The notes under the pieces are model-generated. The model was not told the origin of the DNA. It saw only the letters and a program-made list of their open reading frames with translations, and searched no databases. From assembly GCA_046758905.1 (NCBI GenBank), contig JBHIBC010000003.1:16095-80094 (forward strand): a stretch of DNA of 64,000 nt, read 5' to 3'. Positions 16,941-25,474 of the stretch are shown here, in pieces; position 1 is the stretch's first letter, and each line of letters starts with the position of its first letter. Source of the DNA: JBHIBC01 sp046758905 (lineage in GTDB: Bacteria > Acidobacteriota > Polarisedimenticolia > Gp22-AA2). Both the position numbers and the translations under genes were made by a program.

Positions 16941-17144
16941 ATGGCGCGTTTCGGGCTCAAGGACCTGCCGGGCCTGGAGTCAACTCCCACCTCGCCCGGG
17001 ACTCTGCGGGCCAAGATCGGCGAGCTTTTGGTCCACTCGGTCAACGCCGCCGCGCGGGTGGAGATGGTCGACGAGCAGACGGGAGAGTACAGGGTCGTGC
17101 TGCAGGGGATCCTCGACAGAGAGGATCTCAGGTTCGAGCGCTGA
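16941..17144 (+). CDS. Small protein, second of a tandem paralogous pair
   Basis: 67 residues; AGAGGAGG precedes ATG 16941. It begins MARFGLKDLPGLE and carries LRAKIGELL and DEQTGEYRVVL at the same positions as its upstream neighbour. The most constant elements in both are the RF-L-D-P-LE start, PTS, the LR-K-GE helix and DEQ-GEYR-VL. Duplication followed by divergence implies that the two may form a heterodimer or bind two related partners. Function unknown. Confidence 0.75.
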   Translation: MARFGLKDLPGLESTPTSPGTLRAKIGELLVHSVNAAARVEMVDEQTGEYRVVLQGILDREDLRFER

Positions 17145-17169
17145 GGCGAACGGCCGAGGAGGCTCTCCG

Positions 17170-18117
17170 GTGTCGGATGAGCTGCGCCGCAGGTTCCAGG
17201 ACAAGATCCAGGGACGACCGCCGGCCGCGAGACGGCCCCCGCCGGCCCCGGCCGGCGAGATCGCTCCGGCCGACTCCCTCCTGATCGCCGGCCTCGAGCA
17301 CGGCGCGCTTTCGGCCGCCCTTCCCGTTCACCCGGACTTCCGGCACGGACGCACGCGCGTCCGCATGACCATCGATCTCGGGAGCGGCCTGCGCGAGGCG
17401 GGCTGCTCCCTCGACCACGGGAAGCGCCGGTGGCTGCTCGCCCTCTGCCCGCACCTGCTCGAGCACGAGTGCGGCGCCGGCGACGGACTCGACTCCCTCC
17501 TCGGGGACCGCCGGCGGCGCGATCCGGCGGATGGTATCGCGCGGGAGACAGCGGCGCGCGGACAGCCCGGCGGCATGGAGGTGATCCATCTGATCGGACA
17601 TGTGGCGCTGGAGCTGCTGGCCGCCGCCAGCGGCGCGCGCCACTGCAACGCCGCCGCCTGCGCCTACCGGGAGCGTCCCGACCGGTTCGATCTGTACCTG
17701 GAGTGCACCGACCCGCTCCTGGGGCGCGCCGTTGCGGTGCTCGCGGCGGCCAGCGTCCGGGACATCGTGGCGGGCCGGGATCGGCTGCAGGTCCACCGCT
17801 GCTGCCGTGACCTCCTCGCCGCTCTCCAGCTCACGGACCGGTCGGCGCTCGTCCCGGAGGACGTCGCCGATTCCCTCGGCTGGACGATCGAGGCCGCCCG
17901 GGAAGGCCTGGAGGCGCTCGTCCGCCTCGGTTTCCTCGAGGCGGTGCGCGCACCGTTCACCTTCAGCTCGCCCGGAGGCGTCCTCTACCGGCGGCCGCGA
18001 GGAGGCGGGCCCTGGTCGATCGCTCCGCCGGGGCGCGCCCTCAGCCCTGCCGACCGCTCGCCGGCGCCTCGTGCGCGGCCAGACGAACCCTCTCCGTCAG
18101 ATCGAGGTAGGTCCTGA
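17170..18117 (+). CDS. Stand-alone cyanophycin-synthetase N-domain-like protein with C-terminal winged helix
   Basis: 315 residues from GTG 17170, with GAGGAGG seven nt upstream. Residues about 40-200 follow the N-terminal domain of cyanophycin synthetase: TIDLGSGL, LALCPHLLEHECG, then EVIHLIGHVALELLAAASG and FDLYLECTDPLLGRAVAVLAA. The ATP-grasp and Mur-ligase catalytic domains of CphA are absent and are not encoded nearby, so this is not a cyanophycin synthetase. A C-terminal segment (about 225-285; VPEDVADSLGWTIEAAREGL, then LVRLGFLEAV) looks like a winged helix. It is the last gene of the MinD/ParA operon and its 3' end overlaps the converging ChaN-like gene by 77 nt. The role is unknown. 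Confidence 0.7.
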   Translation: MSDELRRRFQDKIQGRPPAARRPPPAPAGEIAPADSLLIAGLEHGALSAALPVHPDFRHGRTRVRMTIDLGSGLREAGCSLDHGKRRWLLALCPHLLEHECGAGDGLDSLLGDRRRRDPADGIARETAARGQPGGMEVIHLIGHVALELLAAASGARHCNAAACAYRERPDRFDLYLECTDPLLGRAVAVLAAASVRDIVAGRDRLQVHRCCRDLLAALQLTDRSALVPEDVADSLGWTIEAAREGLEALVRLGFLEAVRAPFTFSSPGGVLYRRPRGGGPWSIAPPGRALSPADRSPAPRARPDEPSPSDRGRS

Positions 18118-19768
18118 GCGCGCTGCCGCTCTCGCGGAAGGACGTCCTGAACAGGCGCCGGACGTCGCTGCGGGGAAGGATCCCGGCGCGGTAGCTATCG
18201 TACATCTGCTGGCCGAGGAAATATCCCAGCTCGTGGATGAGGATGTTGGCCCGCCTCGGCTCCGATCGGATGCCGTCGAGGATCGCGGGCGGGACCTCGT
18301 CGTACTCGGCATAGTCCTTCTCGAACTTCTTGTGCAGCAGGACGAAGTCGATGATCGCGTTGAACTCCTCGTAAGTGTAGGGGGTGTTCGCCTCGATCGT
18401 CTCCCGGTCCTTGCGGTAGTACTGGTAGAACTCGGTCTCGAAGAAGTGGTTCCGGCCCGGCTCGATCAGCTTGGACCCGAAGAACCCCAGGGCCTCCTCG
18501 ATCACGCCCCCGTAGAACAGGTCGTGCTGCGCCATCTCCCGCGGCGACGCCTCCTGGATCTCACGCTTGAGCGCCTGGTTCACGAAATGCGCCGCTTCCT
18601 CGCCCGCGTGCACCATGTCGAACCGGCCGACGACGATGGCGTTGAGGCGCGGGATGTAGCACGACCCGTTGCGGCCGACGTGCGCCAGGACCTCCTCTCT
18701 CTCCTCGGGGTCGAACCGCTGGGCGCGCAGCAGGCGCCTCAGCTCGTCCACCTCCATCCCGGAGAACACCTCGGGATAGACGTCGACCAGGAACTCCCGG
18801 CAGCGCCGCTCCCGCCTCACGCAGTGGCTGTACTTGTCGACCCCCAGGAAACGCAGAATGGTGTCGATCATGTTGTAGACGGTGGAGGTGAGATCGACGC
18901 GTCCCTCGTCCTCCGACTCCCCCTCCCACACCCCTAGGATGTGGCGGTAGGCCTCGTACTTGGCGATCGGGCTGACGTTGAAGTGGCAGAACCGGTCGGG
19001 CCCCAGGCGGACGACGTCCACCTGGGTCAGGCCTCGCTCGAACAGCTTCCAGTAGATCTCCTCCAGGTTCTGGAGGATCAGGACGCGGCGCTTCTGGAAC
19101 CCTTTCTTCTTGAGGTTCGCGGTCACCCTGGCCGGGAGGTGACCGGCCGCGAGATGTGACTCCCCGATCAGCACAACGATCTTGCCGCGCGGGTGGCGCT
19201 CGACGACGTCGGCGATGCGCGCCGCGGCGTAGACATCCCGCTTGCGGATGAACTTGAGGCCGGAGCGCGGCATGCAGTCGATGCCGAACACGGGCACGCC
19301 GCGCGCGCGCGCCGCCTCGAACAGCCTGCGGAACGACTTCCAGTCGTACCCCCAGTCGAGGTCGTAGCGGATCGCCTTGAGGAACTCCTCTTCCGCGATC
19401 TCGCCCTTCATGTAGCGGTCGAGGGTGCGCTGGTTGCGCCCGTAGACCATCTCCAGGCAGAGGACGACCTCGCGCGAGCGCGACGCGATGTCGCGCAGCA
19501 ACCAGGTGGCGAAACCCTGGGACTGCGGCAGCGCGTGATAGTCCCCGATGAAGACGATGTCGGCCTTGTAGCAGGCGATGGTCAGGTCGTCGAGCGACGA
19601 CAGACCCTCGTAGTCGTCGAACTCGTCGTGGAACTCGCGGATGTAAGTCTTGCGGCTGTTGCGGTCGAAGCCGAGGATCTCCTTCTTGAGGCGGGCCACG
19701 GTCGCCCTCTGGAAGGCGACCTCCTCCCGGATTCCTGGGGCCGGCGCGGGAGGCGGGGAGATCTCCAT
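18041..19768 (-). CDS. ChaN-like haem-binding family protein (PF04187)
   Basis: 575 residues. The first 280 carry the ChaN signature: ADIVFIGDYHALPQSQ near the start, EMVYGRNQ, then VPVFGIDCMPRSGL and VVLIGESHLAAGHLP. ChaN family members bind haem or act like Tiki proteases. Here there is no lipoprotein signal, and the C-terminal half (about 290-575) is an extra helical domain of unknown function. Single gene, followed downstream by the convergent CphA-N-like gene. No iron-uptake genes are adjacent. The family call is firm; the function is not. Confidence 0.8.
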   Translation of the reverse strand: MEISPPPAPAPGIREEVAFQRATVARLKKEILGFDRNSRKTYIREFHDEFDDYEGLSSLDDLTIACYKADIVFIGDYHALPQSQGFATWLLRDIASRSREVVLCLEMVYGRNQRTLDRYMKGEIAEEEFLKAIRYDLDWGYDWKSFRRLFEAARARGVPVFGIDCMPRSGLKFIRKRDVYAAARIADVVERHPRGKIVVLIGESHLAAGHLPARVTANLKKKGFQKRRVLILQNLEEIYWKLFERGLTQVDVVRLGPDRFCHFNVSPIAKYEAYRHILGVWEGESEDEGRVDLTSTVYNMIDTILRFLGVDKYSHCVRRERRCREFLVDVYPEVFSGMEVDELRRLLRAQRFDPEEREEVLAHVGRNGSCYIPRLNAIVVGRFDMVHAGEEAAHFVNQALKREIQEASPREMAQHDLFYGGVIEEALGFFGSKLIEPGRNHFFETEFYQYYRKDRETIEANTPYTYEEFNAIIDFVLLHKKFEKDYAEYDEVPPAILDGIRSEPRRANILIHELGYFLGQQMYDSYRAGILPRSDVRRLFRTSFRESGSALRTYLDLTERVRLAAHEAPASGRQG

Positions 19769-19855
19769 AGGGGCGCGTGTCGGGCGCGAGCTCCCGCGTC
19801 CACGGGTGCGCGGGTTCGGCGGAGCCCCGCCGGATCCCGGTTCGGTTCTCCTCGA

Positions 19856-20026
19856 CTACTGGGTCTTGTCTTTCTTCTCGTCCTGCGCCTCGCCTTGGAG
19901 GGACTCCTTGAAATTGCGGATCCCGGCGCCGAGACCGCGGGCGAGCTCGGGGATCTTCCTGCCGCCGAAGATCAGCAGGAGGATCACGAAGACGAGTATC
20001 AGTTCGGACAGGCCAATGTTCGGCAT
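19856..20026 (-). CDS. tatA: Twin-arginine translocase subunit TatA/E
   Basis: 56 residues from ATG 20026, preceded by GAGGTGAG; a TTG seven codons upstream would add residues before the canonical MPNIGLSELI start. One membrane helix (LILVFVILLLIFGG) is followed by the FGG hinge, the amphipathic helix RKIPELARGLGAGIRNFKES and an acidic tail, all diagnostic of TatA. It forms the pore of the Tat export pathway in the inner membrane. TatB and TatC are not in the window. A protein with a Tat signal is encoded at 54072-54425. Confidence 0.93.
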   Translation of the reverse strand: MPNIGLSELILVFVILLLIFGGRKIPELARGLGAGIRNFKESLQGEAQDEKKDKTQ

Positions 20027-20104
20027 GGAAAGCTCACCTCGCTTCAATACTAGATCCGGCCCGGCGTGGCTGTCAAATCGCGCCGAGCCCGGCCGGGAAG
20101 GATC

Positions 20105-22042
20105 TCACCCCATACGCGAGGGGACCTCCGGGGGAGGGAGGATGACCCGCCGGTTCCCCTCCCGGCGCGTCACGCGGGTCTGGTCGAAGTGCTCTAGCAG
20201 CGGGATCGCGTTCTTGCGGGTGGTTCCGCTGAGGTCCTTGAACTCCGAGATCTCCAGGACCGGGCTGCGGGCGCGGAGTTCCCAGAGCCGGCGTTTCAGG
20301 TCCTCGATGGCCCGCGCGTGGAAGACCTTGCCGTCGGGGATCCGCACCAGGCGCCCCCGGTTCAGGAGCAGCCGGAACAGCCTCTCCACCTGGCGCCGGT
20401 CCGCACGCAGCGCGGCGACGACGGTCTCGAGGTCGGGAGGGTTGGTGCCCGCCGTCTCGAACCGGGCCTCGATCCGCTCCATCAGGACCGACTCCGGCTC
20501 CGACAGGGCGACCCGGTGGCGCGCCAGGGCCACCAGGTCCCTCTCCAGCCGGACCTCCCCCTTCCGGGCCAGGTCCGCCAGCAGGCAGCGGAATACGTCG
20601 GGGTGGGCGGAGGCGAAGACCCGGCTGCGGAGCTCCTCCCTCGCCAGCCCGTCGTGCAGGGGCTCCCTTCGATGGAATTCCCCCAGGACGCGGAGGAGCT
20701 CCCCGCACAGCCCGCGATGGACCGGACCCCAGAGGTAGCGACGGGGGGCCGTCGGCAGCGCCACGACGGCGCCGTCCCGAACCGCCCCCTGCAGCCGGCG
20801 CGCCAGCTCCGCCTCGTCCCATCCGCACCGGGAGCGCAAAGTGGCGACATCGATCCCGGCCGGTCCGGCCTCCTCGATGAACACCGGCAGGCGCGAGTCC
20901 GGGTCGGCCAGTCGCTCGAGCCGCTGCCTCGCGCCGGCCGCCGACGCGCGGAGCTTGGCGGGACGATTGTGCAGCACCGTCCCCCCGCCGATGGTGAGGG
21001 GGGGCGAGTACCTCCGTATGATGAACGGGTCGCCCGGCAGGGCGGCGACCGGCCTCTCCAGCCGGATCTGGGCGAACGCCCGGCCCCCGGGTGGGACGGC
21101 CTTCCCGTCCAGGAGCTTGACGCGCGCCATCGCCTCGACCGTGCCGTGGTGAAAGCGGACCCGGGCGAGGTCCCTGAGCGGCGACGGTGCCCCCTCCAGC
21201 AGCGTGAGGCAGGCGTCCAGGAGGTGCGAAGGCTGCAGGATCCCGGGGGCCGTCAGGAGATCGCCCCTCCGGACCGCCCCGGCCTCCACTCCCTGGAGGT
21301 TGACCGCGGTCCTCTGCCCGGGCCGGGCCACATCCGTCGCCCGGTTGAACACCTCCAGCCCGCGAACCCGGGCCGTCACGCCGCCGGGGAGGACGGCGAC
21401 CTCCTCCCCCGTCCGGATGGTGCCGGCGATCAGGGTGCCGGTGACGACCGACCCGAACCCCCTGATGCTGAACGAGCGGTCGACCGGAAGCCGCATCAGC
21501 CCGCTCTCCGAGCGGGCCGGGGCGCGGGAGGCCACCTCGCCGATGGCGGCCCGGAGCTCGTCGTATCCCTCTCCCGTGTGGCTGCTCACGCCGACCAGTG
21601 GGGCGGATTCCAGGAACGATCCGGCCGCGAACTCCCGCACCTCCAGCTTCACCAGCTCGAGGAGATCCCGATCGACCAAGTCGATCTTGGTCACCACCAG
21701 GATCCCCTCGCGGAGGCCCAGCAACCGGCAGATGTCGAAGTGCTCGCGTGTCTGGGGCTTGATCGACTCGTCGGCGGCGATCACCAGCAGGACCGCGTCG
21801 ATGCCGCCGACGCCCGCCAGCATGTTCTTGACGAAGCGCTCATGGCCCGGCACGTCGACGAAGCCGACGCGCGTCCCGTCCGGAAGCACCAGGGTCGCGA
21901 AACCCAGGTCGATGGTGATCCCGCGCTCCTTCTCCTCCTTGAGACGGTCCGGATCGGTCCCCGTCAGGACCCGGACCATGAGGCTCTTGCCGTGGTCGAT
22001 GTGTCCCGCGGTTCCGACGACGATCTGGCGGGTCGGGATCAT
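20105..22042 (-). CDS. selB: Selenocysteine-specific elongation factor SelB
   Basis: 645 residues from ATG 22042. The G-domain shows GHIDHGKS (G1), ERGITIDLGFA (G2), DVPGHERFVKNM (G3) and VTKIDLVD (G4). EF-Tu-like beta domains follow (RGFGSVVTGTL, then RGLEVFN). C-terminal winged helices (for example the DLSGTTRKNAIPLLEHFDQ segment) would bind the SECIS hairpin. SelB delivers Sec-tRNA to UGA codons. The start lacks a strong ribosome binding site. selA, selC, selD and any selenoprotein with an in-frame UGA were not found in this window. The gene follows the two DUF507 genes on the same strand. Confidence 0.93.
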   Translation of the reverse strand: MIPTRQIVVGTAGHIDHGKSLMVRVLTGTDPDRLKEEKERGITIDLGFATLVLPDGTRVGFVDVPGHERFVKNMLAGVGGIDAVLLVIAADESIKPQTREHFDICRLLGLREGILVVTKIDLVDRDLLELVKLEVREFAAGSFLESAPLVGVSSHTGEGYDELRAAIGEVASRAPARSESGLMRLPVDRSFSIRGFGSVVTGTLIAGTIRTGEEVAVLPGGVTARVRGLEVFNRATDVARPGQRTAVNLQGVEAGAVRRGDLLTAPGILQPSHLLDACLTLLEGAPSPLRDLARVRFHHGTVEAMARVKLLDGKAVPPGGRAFAQIRLERPVAALPGDPFIIRRYSPPLTIGGGTVLHNRPAKLRASAAGARQRLERLADPDSRLPVFIEEAGPAGIDVATLRSRCGWDEAELARRLQGAVRDGAVVALPTAPRRYLWGPVHRGLCGELLRVLGEFHRREPLHDGLAREELRSRVFASAHPDVFRCLLADLARKGEVRLERDLVALARHRVALSEPESVLMERIEARFETAGTNPPDLETVVAALRADRRQVERLFRLLLNRGRLVRIPDGKVFHARAIEDLKRRLWELRARSPVLEISEFKDLSGTTRKNAIPLLEHFDQTRVTRREGNRRVILPPPEVPSRMG

Positions 22043-22109
22043 GGTTGGGGCACCGGCAGCTCGGGGGCGAGGCGCTCCACCGGCGCGATGCGGGGCGCGA
22101 GATCCCGCT

Positions 22110-22394
22110 CTACTCGCGAACCCTGCGGATCTTGGCGACCTCCTCCTCGTAGTACTTGCGGAACAGCACCTCCCACTCGGAGCTGCCCTCGGGGATGTCC
22201 CGCTTCTGGTGCGCGATCTTGCGGCGGATCGATTCTTCGAGCTCCTCCTCCCTGACCAGCTCCGCCTCCAGGATCTGCAGCGACTTGAGCCGGACGTCCT
22301 TGAGGTCCCTGAGGAAATCGACATCGTCGTCGTCCTCGAGGGCGTTGATGAACAAGTGCGACAGGTGCACGCACCGCTCGCGGCTCAGCTTCAC
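22110..22394 (-). CDS. DUF507 family protein (second copy)
   Basis: 94 residues, helical and charged. It begins MKLSRERCVHLSHLFINAL and has VREEELEESIRRKIAHQKRD and WEVLFRKYYEEE, the standard DUF507 pattern. It lies 9 bp downstream of a second DUF507 gene, so the two form a tandem pair likely to be co-translated and perhaps to heterodimerise. No biochemical function is established for this family. Confidence 0.85.
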   Translation of the reverse strand: MKLSRERCVHLSHLFINALEDDDDVDFLRDLKDVRLKSLQILEAELVREEELEESIRRKIAHQKRDIPEGSSEWEVLFRKYYEEEVAKIRRVRE

Positions 22395-22403
22395 CGTGGA
22401 CCC

Positions 22404-22682
22404 CTAGATCACCATCTTCCGGTCGCGGGCCATTTTCGCTTTCGCCTTGCGGAACAGCTCCTGGTAGTTGAGCATCCCGCGGCTGATCTCCTCGGCGTAC
22501 CCCTGGAGCATCTCGCGGACCTCCTCGTTGAGGCGGTCCTCGGCCTGCAGGTTCTCGATGAACACGGAGGCGATGAGGTCGACGACCTTCTCCGGGTTGT
22601 CGGCGATGATGTATTCGTCCTTAACCAGGCCGCGTACGATCCGTTGGGAGATGTACTCGATCTGGTTCCGTGTCAGCCGCAT
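22404..22682 (-). CDS. DUF507 family protein (first copy)
   Basis: 92 residues from ATG 22682, with CGGGGAA upstream. MRLTRNQIEYISQRIVRGL, then NEEVREMLQGYAEEI and NYQELFRKAKAKMARDRK, match DUF507. In-frame codons continue upstream but encode an unlikely Lys/Arg/His extension, so the conserved MRLTR start was chosen. It is the first gene of a run DUF507-DUF507-SelB on the minus strand. Confidence 0.85.
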   Translation of the reverse strand: MRLTRNQIEYISQRIVRGLVKDEYIIADNPEKVVDLIASVFIENLQAEDRLNEEVREMLQGYAEEISRGMLNYQELFRKAKAKMARDRKMVI

Positions 22683-22868
22683 CGCGTGGTGTTCCCCGCG
22701 CCGAGCGTGTTTCGCTTTTTCAGAATAACACAGCGTCTCACGACCTTTCAACGCGCGCCGCCGCGGGGCCGGGCGGGGCCGCGGCCCTGGAAGCGAGGCG
22801 GGCAGGCGAATCCCCGGCGCGGGGACGCTCGGGCGCCCGCGCGGATCCCGTCGCGATGAGACGGATCG

Positions 22869-23795
22869 TCAGTGCGACAGGGTGTCGCGGCTCCGGACGC
22901 GCGCGACGACCGCGGTGGAGGACGCGCGCCTTGCGGCGGCGGCTCCGCTGAGGGAGCTGTTGACGCGGTGCTGACGCGCCATCATCTTCTTGAGGCGCTT
23001 CTTGGCCTGGTTCTCGATCTGGCGCACCCGCTCCCGCGACACCCCCAGCTTGACGCCGATCTCCTTGAGGGTGAAAGTGCGCCCGCCCTCCAGACCGAAA
23101 CGGTTGATGATGACCGTCTGCTCCTGATCGCTGAGGCTGCGAAGGGCGAGGCGGATCAGCCCCTGGTGCTCGTGCCGGATCAGTTCATGCTCGGGGTTGA
23201 TGGAGCGGCCGTCCACCAGATAGTCCGAGATGGGCGTGTCCTTCTCCCGGCCGACCTTGTCGTCCAGCGACATCTCCCGCATCTTCATCTGCAGGATCTC
23301 GTCGATCTTGGCGATGGTGACGCGCAGCTCCTTCGAGATCTCCTCGCGTTCGGCCTCCCGGCCCAGCTCTCGCGACAGCATGCGCCCGGTGTTGCGGACG
23401 GTGCGGACTTTCTTGAGCTGATAATTGGGGATGCGGACCATGGCGGCGTGCTGGGAGAGAGCCTTCAGGATCGACTTGCGGATCCACCAGATGGCGTAGG
23501 TGATGAACTTGGTGCCGCGCCCCGGATCGAAGTGGTGGGCCGCCTCGATGAGGCCGATGTTGCCCTCGTTGAGGAGGTCCTCGAAGGGCAGCCCCATGTT
23601 CCGGTACTCGCTGGCGATCTTGACCACGAAGCTGAGGTTCGACTGGACCAGGTCGTGGTAGGAGATCTCGCCGCCGGCGCGGCGCATCTTGGAGGCAATG
23701 GCGTGCTCCTCTTCCTTGCTGAGGAGGGGGAACTGACTGATCTCTTGCAGGTACTTCGAAACGCAGGAGTTCCGTTCGCTGGAGCCTTTCGCCAT
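22869..23795 (-). CDS. Sigma-70 family factor, group 2/3 (RpoS/RpoH-like)
   Basis: 308 residues from ATG 23795, preceded by GGAGAAGG; an upstream ATG at 23858 is less likely. Region 1.2 (VSKYLQEISQFPLLSKEEE), region 2 (DLLNEGNIGLIEAAHHFDP, then YAIWWIRKSI), region 3 and region 4 (LKEIGVKLGVSRERVRQIE) are all present. Region 1.1 is missing, which separates it from the housekeeping RpoD. It would direct a stress or stationary-phase regulon. The divergent promoter region of 384 bp is AT-rich. Confidence 0.9.
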   Translation of the reverse strand: MAKGSSERNSCVSKYLQEISQFPLLSKEEEHAIASKMRRAGGEISYHDLVQSNLSFVVKIASEYRNMGLPFEDLLNEGNIGLIEAAHHFDPGRGTKFITYAIWWIRKSILKALSQHAAMVRIPNYQLKKVRTVRNTGRMLSRELGREAEREEISKELRVTIAKIDEILQMKMREMSLDDKVGREKDTPISDYLVDGRSINPEHELIRHEHQGLIRLALRSLSDQEQTVIINRFGLEGGRTFTLKEIGVKLGVSRERVRQIENQAKKRLKKMMARQHRVNSSLSGAAAARRASSTAVVARVRSRDTLSH

Positions 23796-24179
23796 CGTGT
23801 TCCGTCCTTCTCCTCCCCCGGACTCGGTGATCGGGCGGCGTTTTTTCCTTGACTTCAATATCGTATCGCCATAGATTTAATGCCAAATTATTGGAACCTC
23901 TCGGTTCCGATTACGCGGCAAATTGGCGACGAAAAGCCCATGCACCGAGGAACGTGGACGACCGGCGAACCCCGGGAAGGGTGTAGGCGGCATCGGCTGC
24001 GCGAGCGCTCTCGCGGAGGTCATCAAGATATTGGCGCGGCGACCAGTCTGATTGTGTAAGCTATCGACGCAAGTATATGGTTCGGCGGCAATCGTGTCAA
24101 GTCGTTTTTGCTCCCCGAGCATCGCCACCAAACGATTGATTTACAAGGAGGTTTGGCGGATCGAGGAGAGAAAGATCCC
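23796..24179. other. 384-bp divergent regulatory region
   Basis: Separates the sigma factor gene from the XRE/TPR operon and is clearly more AT-rich than its surroundings near 23850-23900 and 24050-24150. A perfect 6-bp inverted repeat, GGAACC-TCTC-GGTTCC, lies at 23893-23908. A weak minus-strand promoter-like pair (TTGGCA, 18-nt spacer, GATATT) sits near 23860-23890. ACAAGGAGG at 24143-24151 resembles a ribosome binding site but is 29 nt from the ATG at 24180. No gene is seen. Confidence 0.4.
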
Positions 24180-24542
24180 ATGATGACGTCAAAATTCAAG
24201 AAGCAGTCGTTGCTCGTGGGGTCCAGGATCCGAACGCTGAGGAAGGACCGGGCGCTGACCCAGGCCGACTTGGCCAGCCGGATAGGGATCCAGCAGTCCG
24301 ACCTGTGCCGCATGGAGAACGGGGAGTACAAGGTCAGCCTCGAGACCCTCTTCAAGATCCTGGCGATCTTCGACATGAATGTGGCCGAATTTTTCCACGA
24401 GGATCTCCCCGGTGCGGGGCGGCAGCGCGACCACGAGATGCTGCGTCATTACCAGAGGCTGTCGCCGCGCTCCCAAGCGGAGGTCCAGGAGTTCGTCCAC
24501 TTCAAGCTGCAGCTCGAGGAAAGGCTGAGGAGGAGCCACTGA
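24180..24542 (+). CDS. XRE-type HTH regulator
   Basis: 120 residues from tandem ATGs at 24180 and 24183; GAGGAGAG lies upstream. Residues about 14-70 form a classic lambda-repressor-like HTH (ALTQADLASRIGIQQSDLCR, then MENGEYKVSLETLFKILAI). The C-terminal helix may mediate dimerisation. It is followed after 10 bp by a TPR protein. Together they resemble a split version of the RRNPP regulators, in which one chain carries both HTH and TPR peptide-sensing domains. That analogy is inference. Confidence 0.88.
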   Translation: MMTSKFKKQSLLVGSRIRTLRKDRALTQADLASRIGIQQSDLCRMENGEYKVSLETLFKILAIFDMNVAEFFHEDLPGAGRQRDHEMLRHYQRLSPRSQAEVQEFVHFKLQLEERLRRSH

Positions 24543-24552
24543 GGCGCCAGCC

Positions 24553-25464
24553 ATGCGCGAAGATCTGATCTCCCGCTACACGGAGCTCACCGACGCGGGC
24601 ACCCAACACCTGCGCCGAGGGGAGTTCCAGGCCGCCGCCCATTACTTCCTTTCCGCGCGGGCCCTGGCCGATCGGCTCCAGGACCAGCAGCTGGTGTTTC
24701 GCGCCACCTGCAACCTCAGCACGGCGCGGCTCAACCTGGGCGAGGTCCGCGAGGCCGAGAAGGGGCTGCGCGAGATCCTTCTGAAGAGTCAGGATCCGCA
24801 CACGGTGTTCGTGGCATCGTCCAACCTCGCGAGCGCCCTGCGACGGCAGGGCCGGCTTCAGAAGGCCCTGTTCTACGCCAAGCGGGCCAAGCGGGCCTGC
24901 GAGTCTATCGACAACATCGCCTGGAAGGCAACCTGCCACAACCTGGTCGCCAACATCTACATGAACATGAGTTACCTCGACGACGCGATGGCCGAGTACC
25001 GCGTCGCGCTGAGGCTGAGCCAGAGGGGGGGGCTCGGCACCTCATACCCGATCGACTACATCAAGGAGAACCTCGGGTACTGTCTTCTCATGAAGAAGCG
25101 CTACCGCCAGGGGATCGCCATCATCCTGGAGGCCCAGCAGATCGCGCGGCACAACAACAACTACCGGTGCCTCGCCGAGTGCCTGCAGGATCTCTGTTTC
25201 GCCTACATGCAGCTGAAGGAGCTGAAGAGGGCGGGGGAATACGGGGAGCAGGCCCTGGCCATCTCCTCCGAGAAGGCGTACAGGGACATCACCAAGAACT
25301 GCTACTACCTGCTCGGCGAGGTGAACCTGCTCATGGGGAACGAGCAGGTCAGCGACCATTACTTCGGAAAGCTCCAGGAGCTGTACCCGCACCTCCCGGT
25401 GCTGAAGGATTTCCTGCGGACCTTCGACGTCAGCAACATCATTGACCTGAAGAGTCCCTGCTAG
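24553..25464 (+). CDS. TPR repeat protein paired with the XRE regulator
   Basis: 303 residues made almost entirely of TPR-like helical hairpins (for example HLRRGEFQAAAHYFLSARAL, DDAMAEYRVALRLSQ and ELKRAGEYGEQALAI). No signal peptide, so cytoplasmic. Position 10 bp after the XRE gene implies co-translation and a joint role, probably binding a ligand or protein and controlling the HTH partner. The exported protein that follows after 10 bp may be a product or a target of this regulation. Confidence 0.8.
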   Translation: MREDLISRYTELTDAGTQHLRRGEFQAAAHYFLSARALADRLQDQQLVFRATCNLSTARLNLGEVREAEKGLREILLKSQDPHTVFVASSNLASALRRQGRLQKALFYAKRAKRACESIDNIAWKATCHNLVANIYMNMSYLDDAMAEYRVALRLSQRGGLGTSYPIDYIKENLGYCLLMKKRYRQGIAIILEAQQIARHNNNYRCLAECLQDLCFAYMQLKELKRAGEYGEQALAISSEKAYRDITKNCYYLLGEVNLLMGNEQVSDHYFGKLQELYPHLPVLKDFLRTFDVSNIIDLKSPC

Positions 25465-25474
25465 GAGAGCAGCG

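Noticed and set aside
12668..18117. MinD/ParA operon as an integrated plasmid partition region
   Set aside because: No ParB, parS-like iterons, replication protein or integrase near it, and base composition matches the flanks.
22110..22682. DUF507 pair as a toxin-antitoxin module
   Set aside because: Family is a conserved core protein in several phyla; no toxin-like features.
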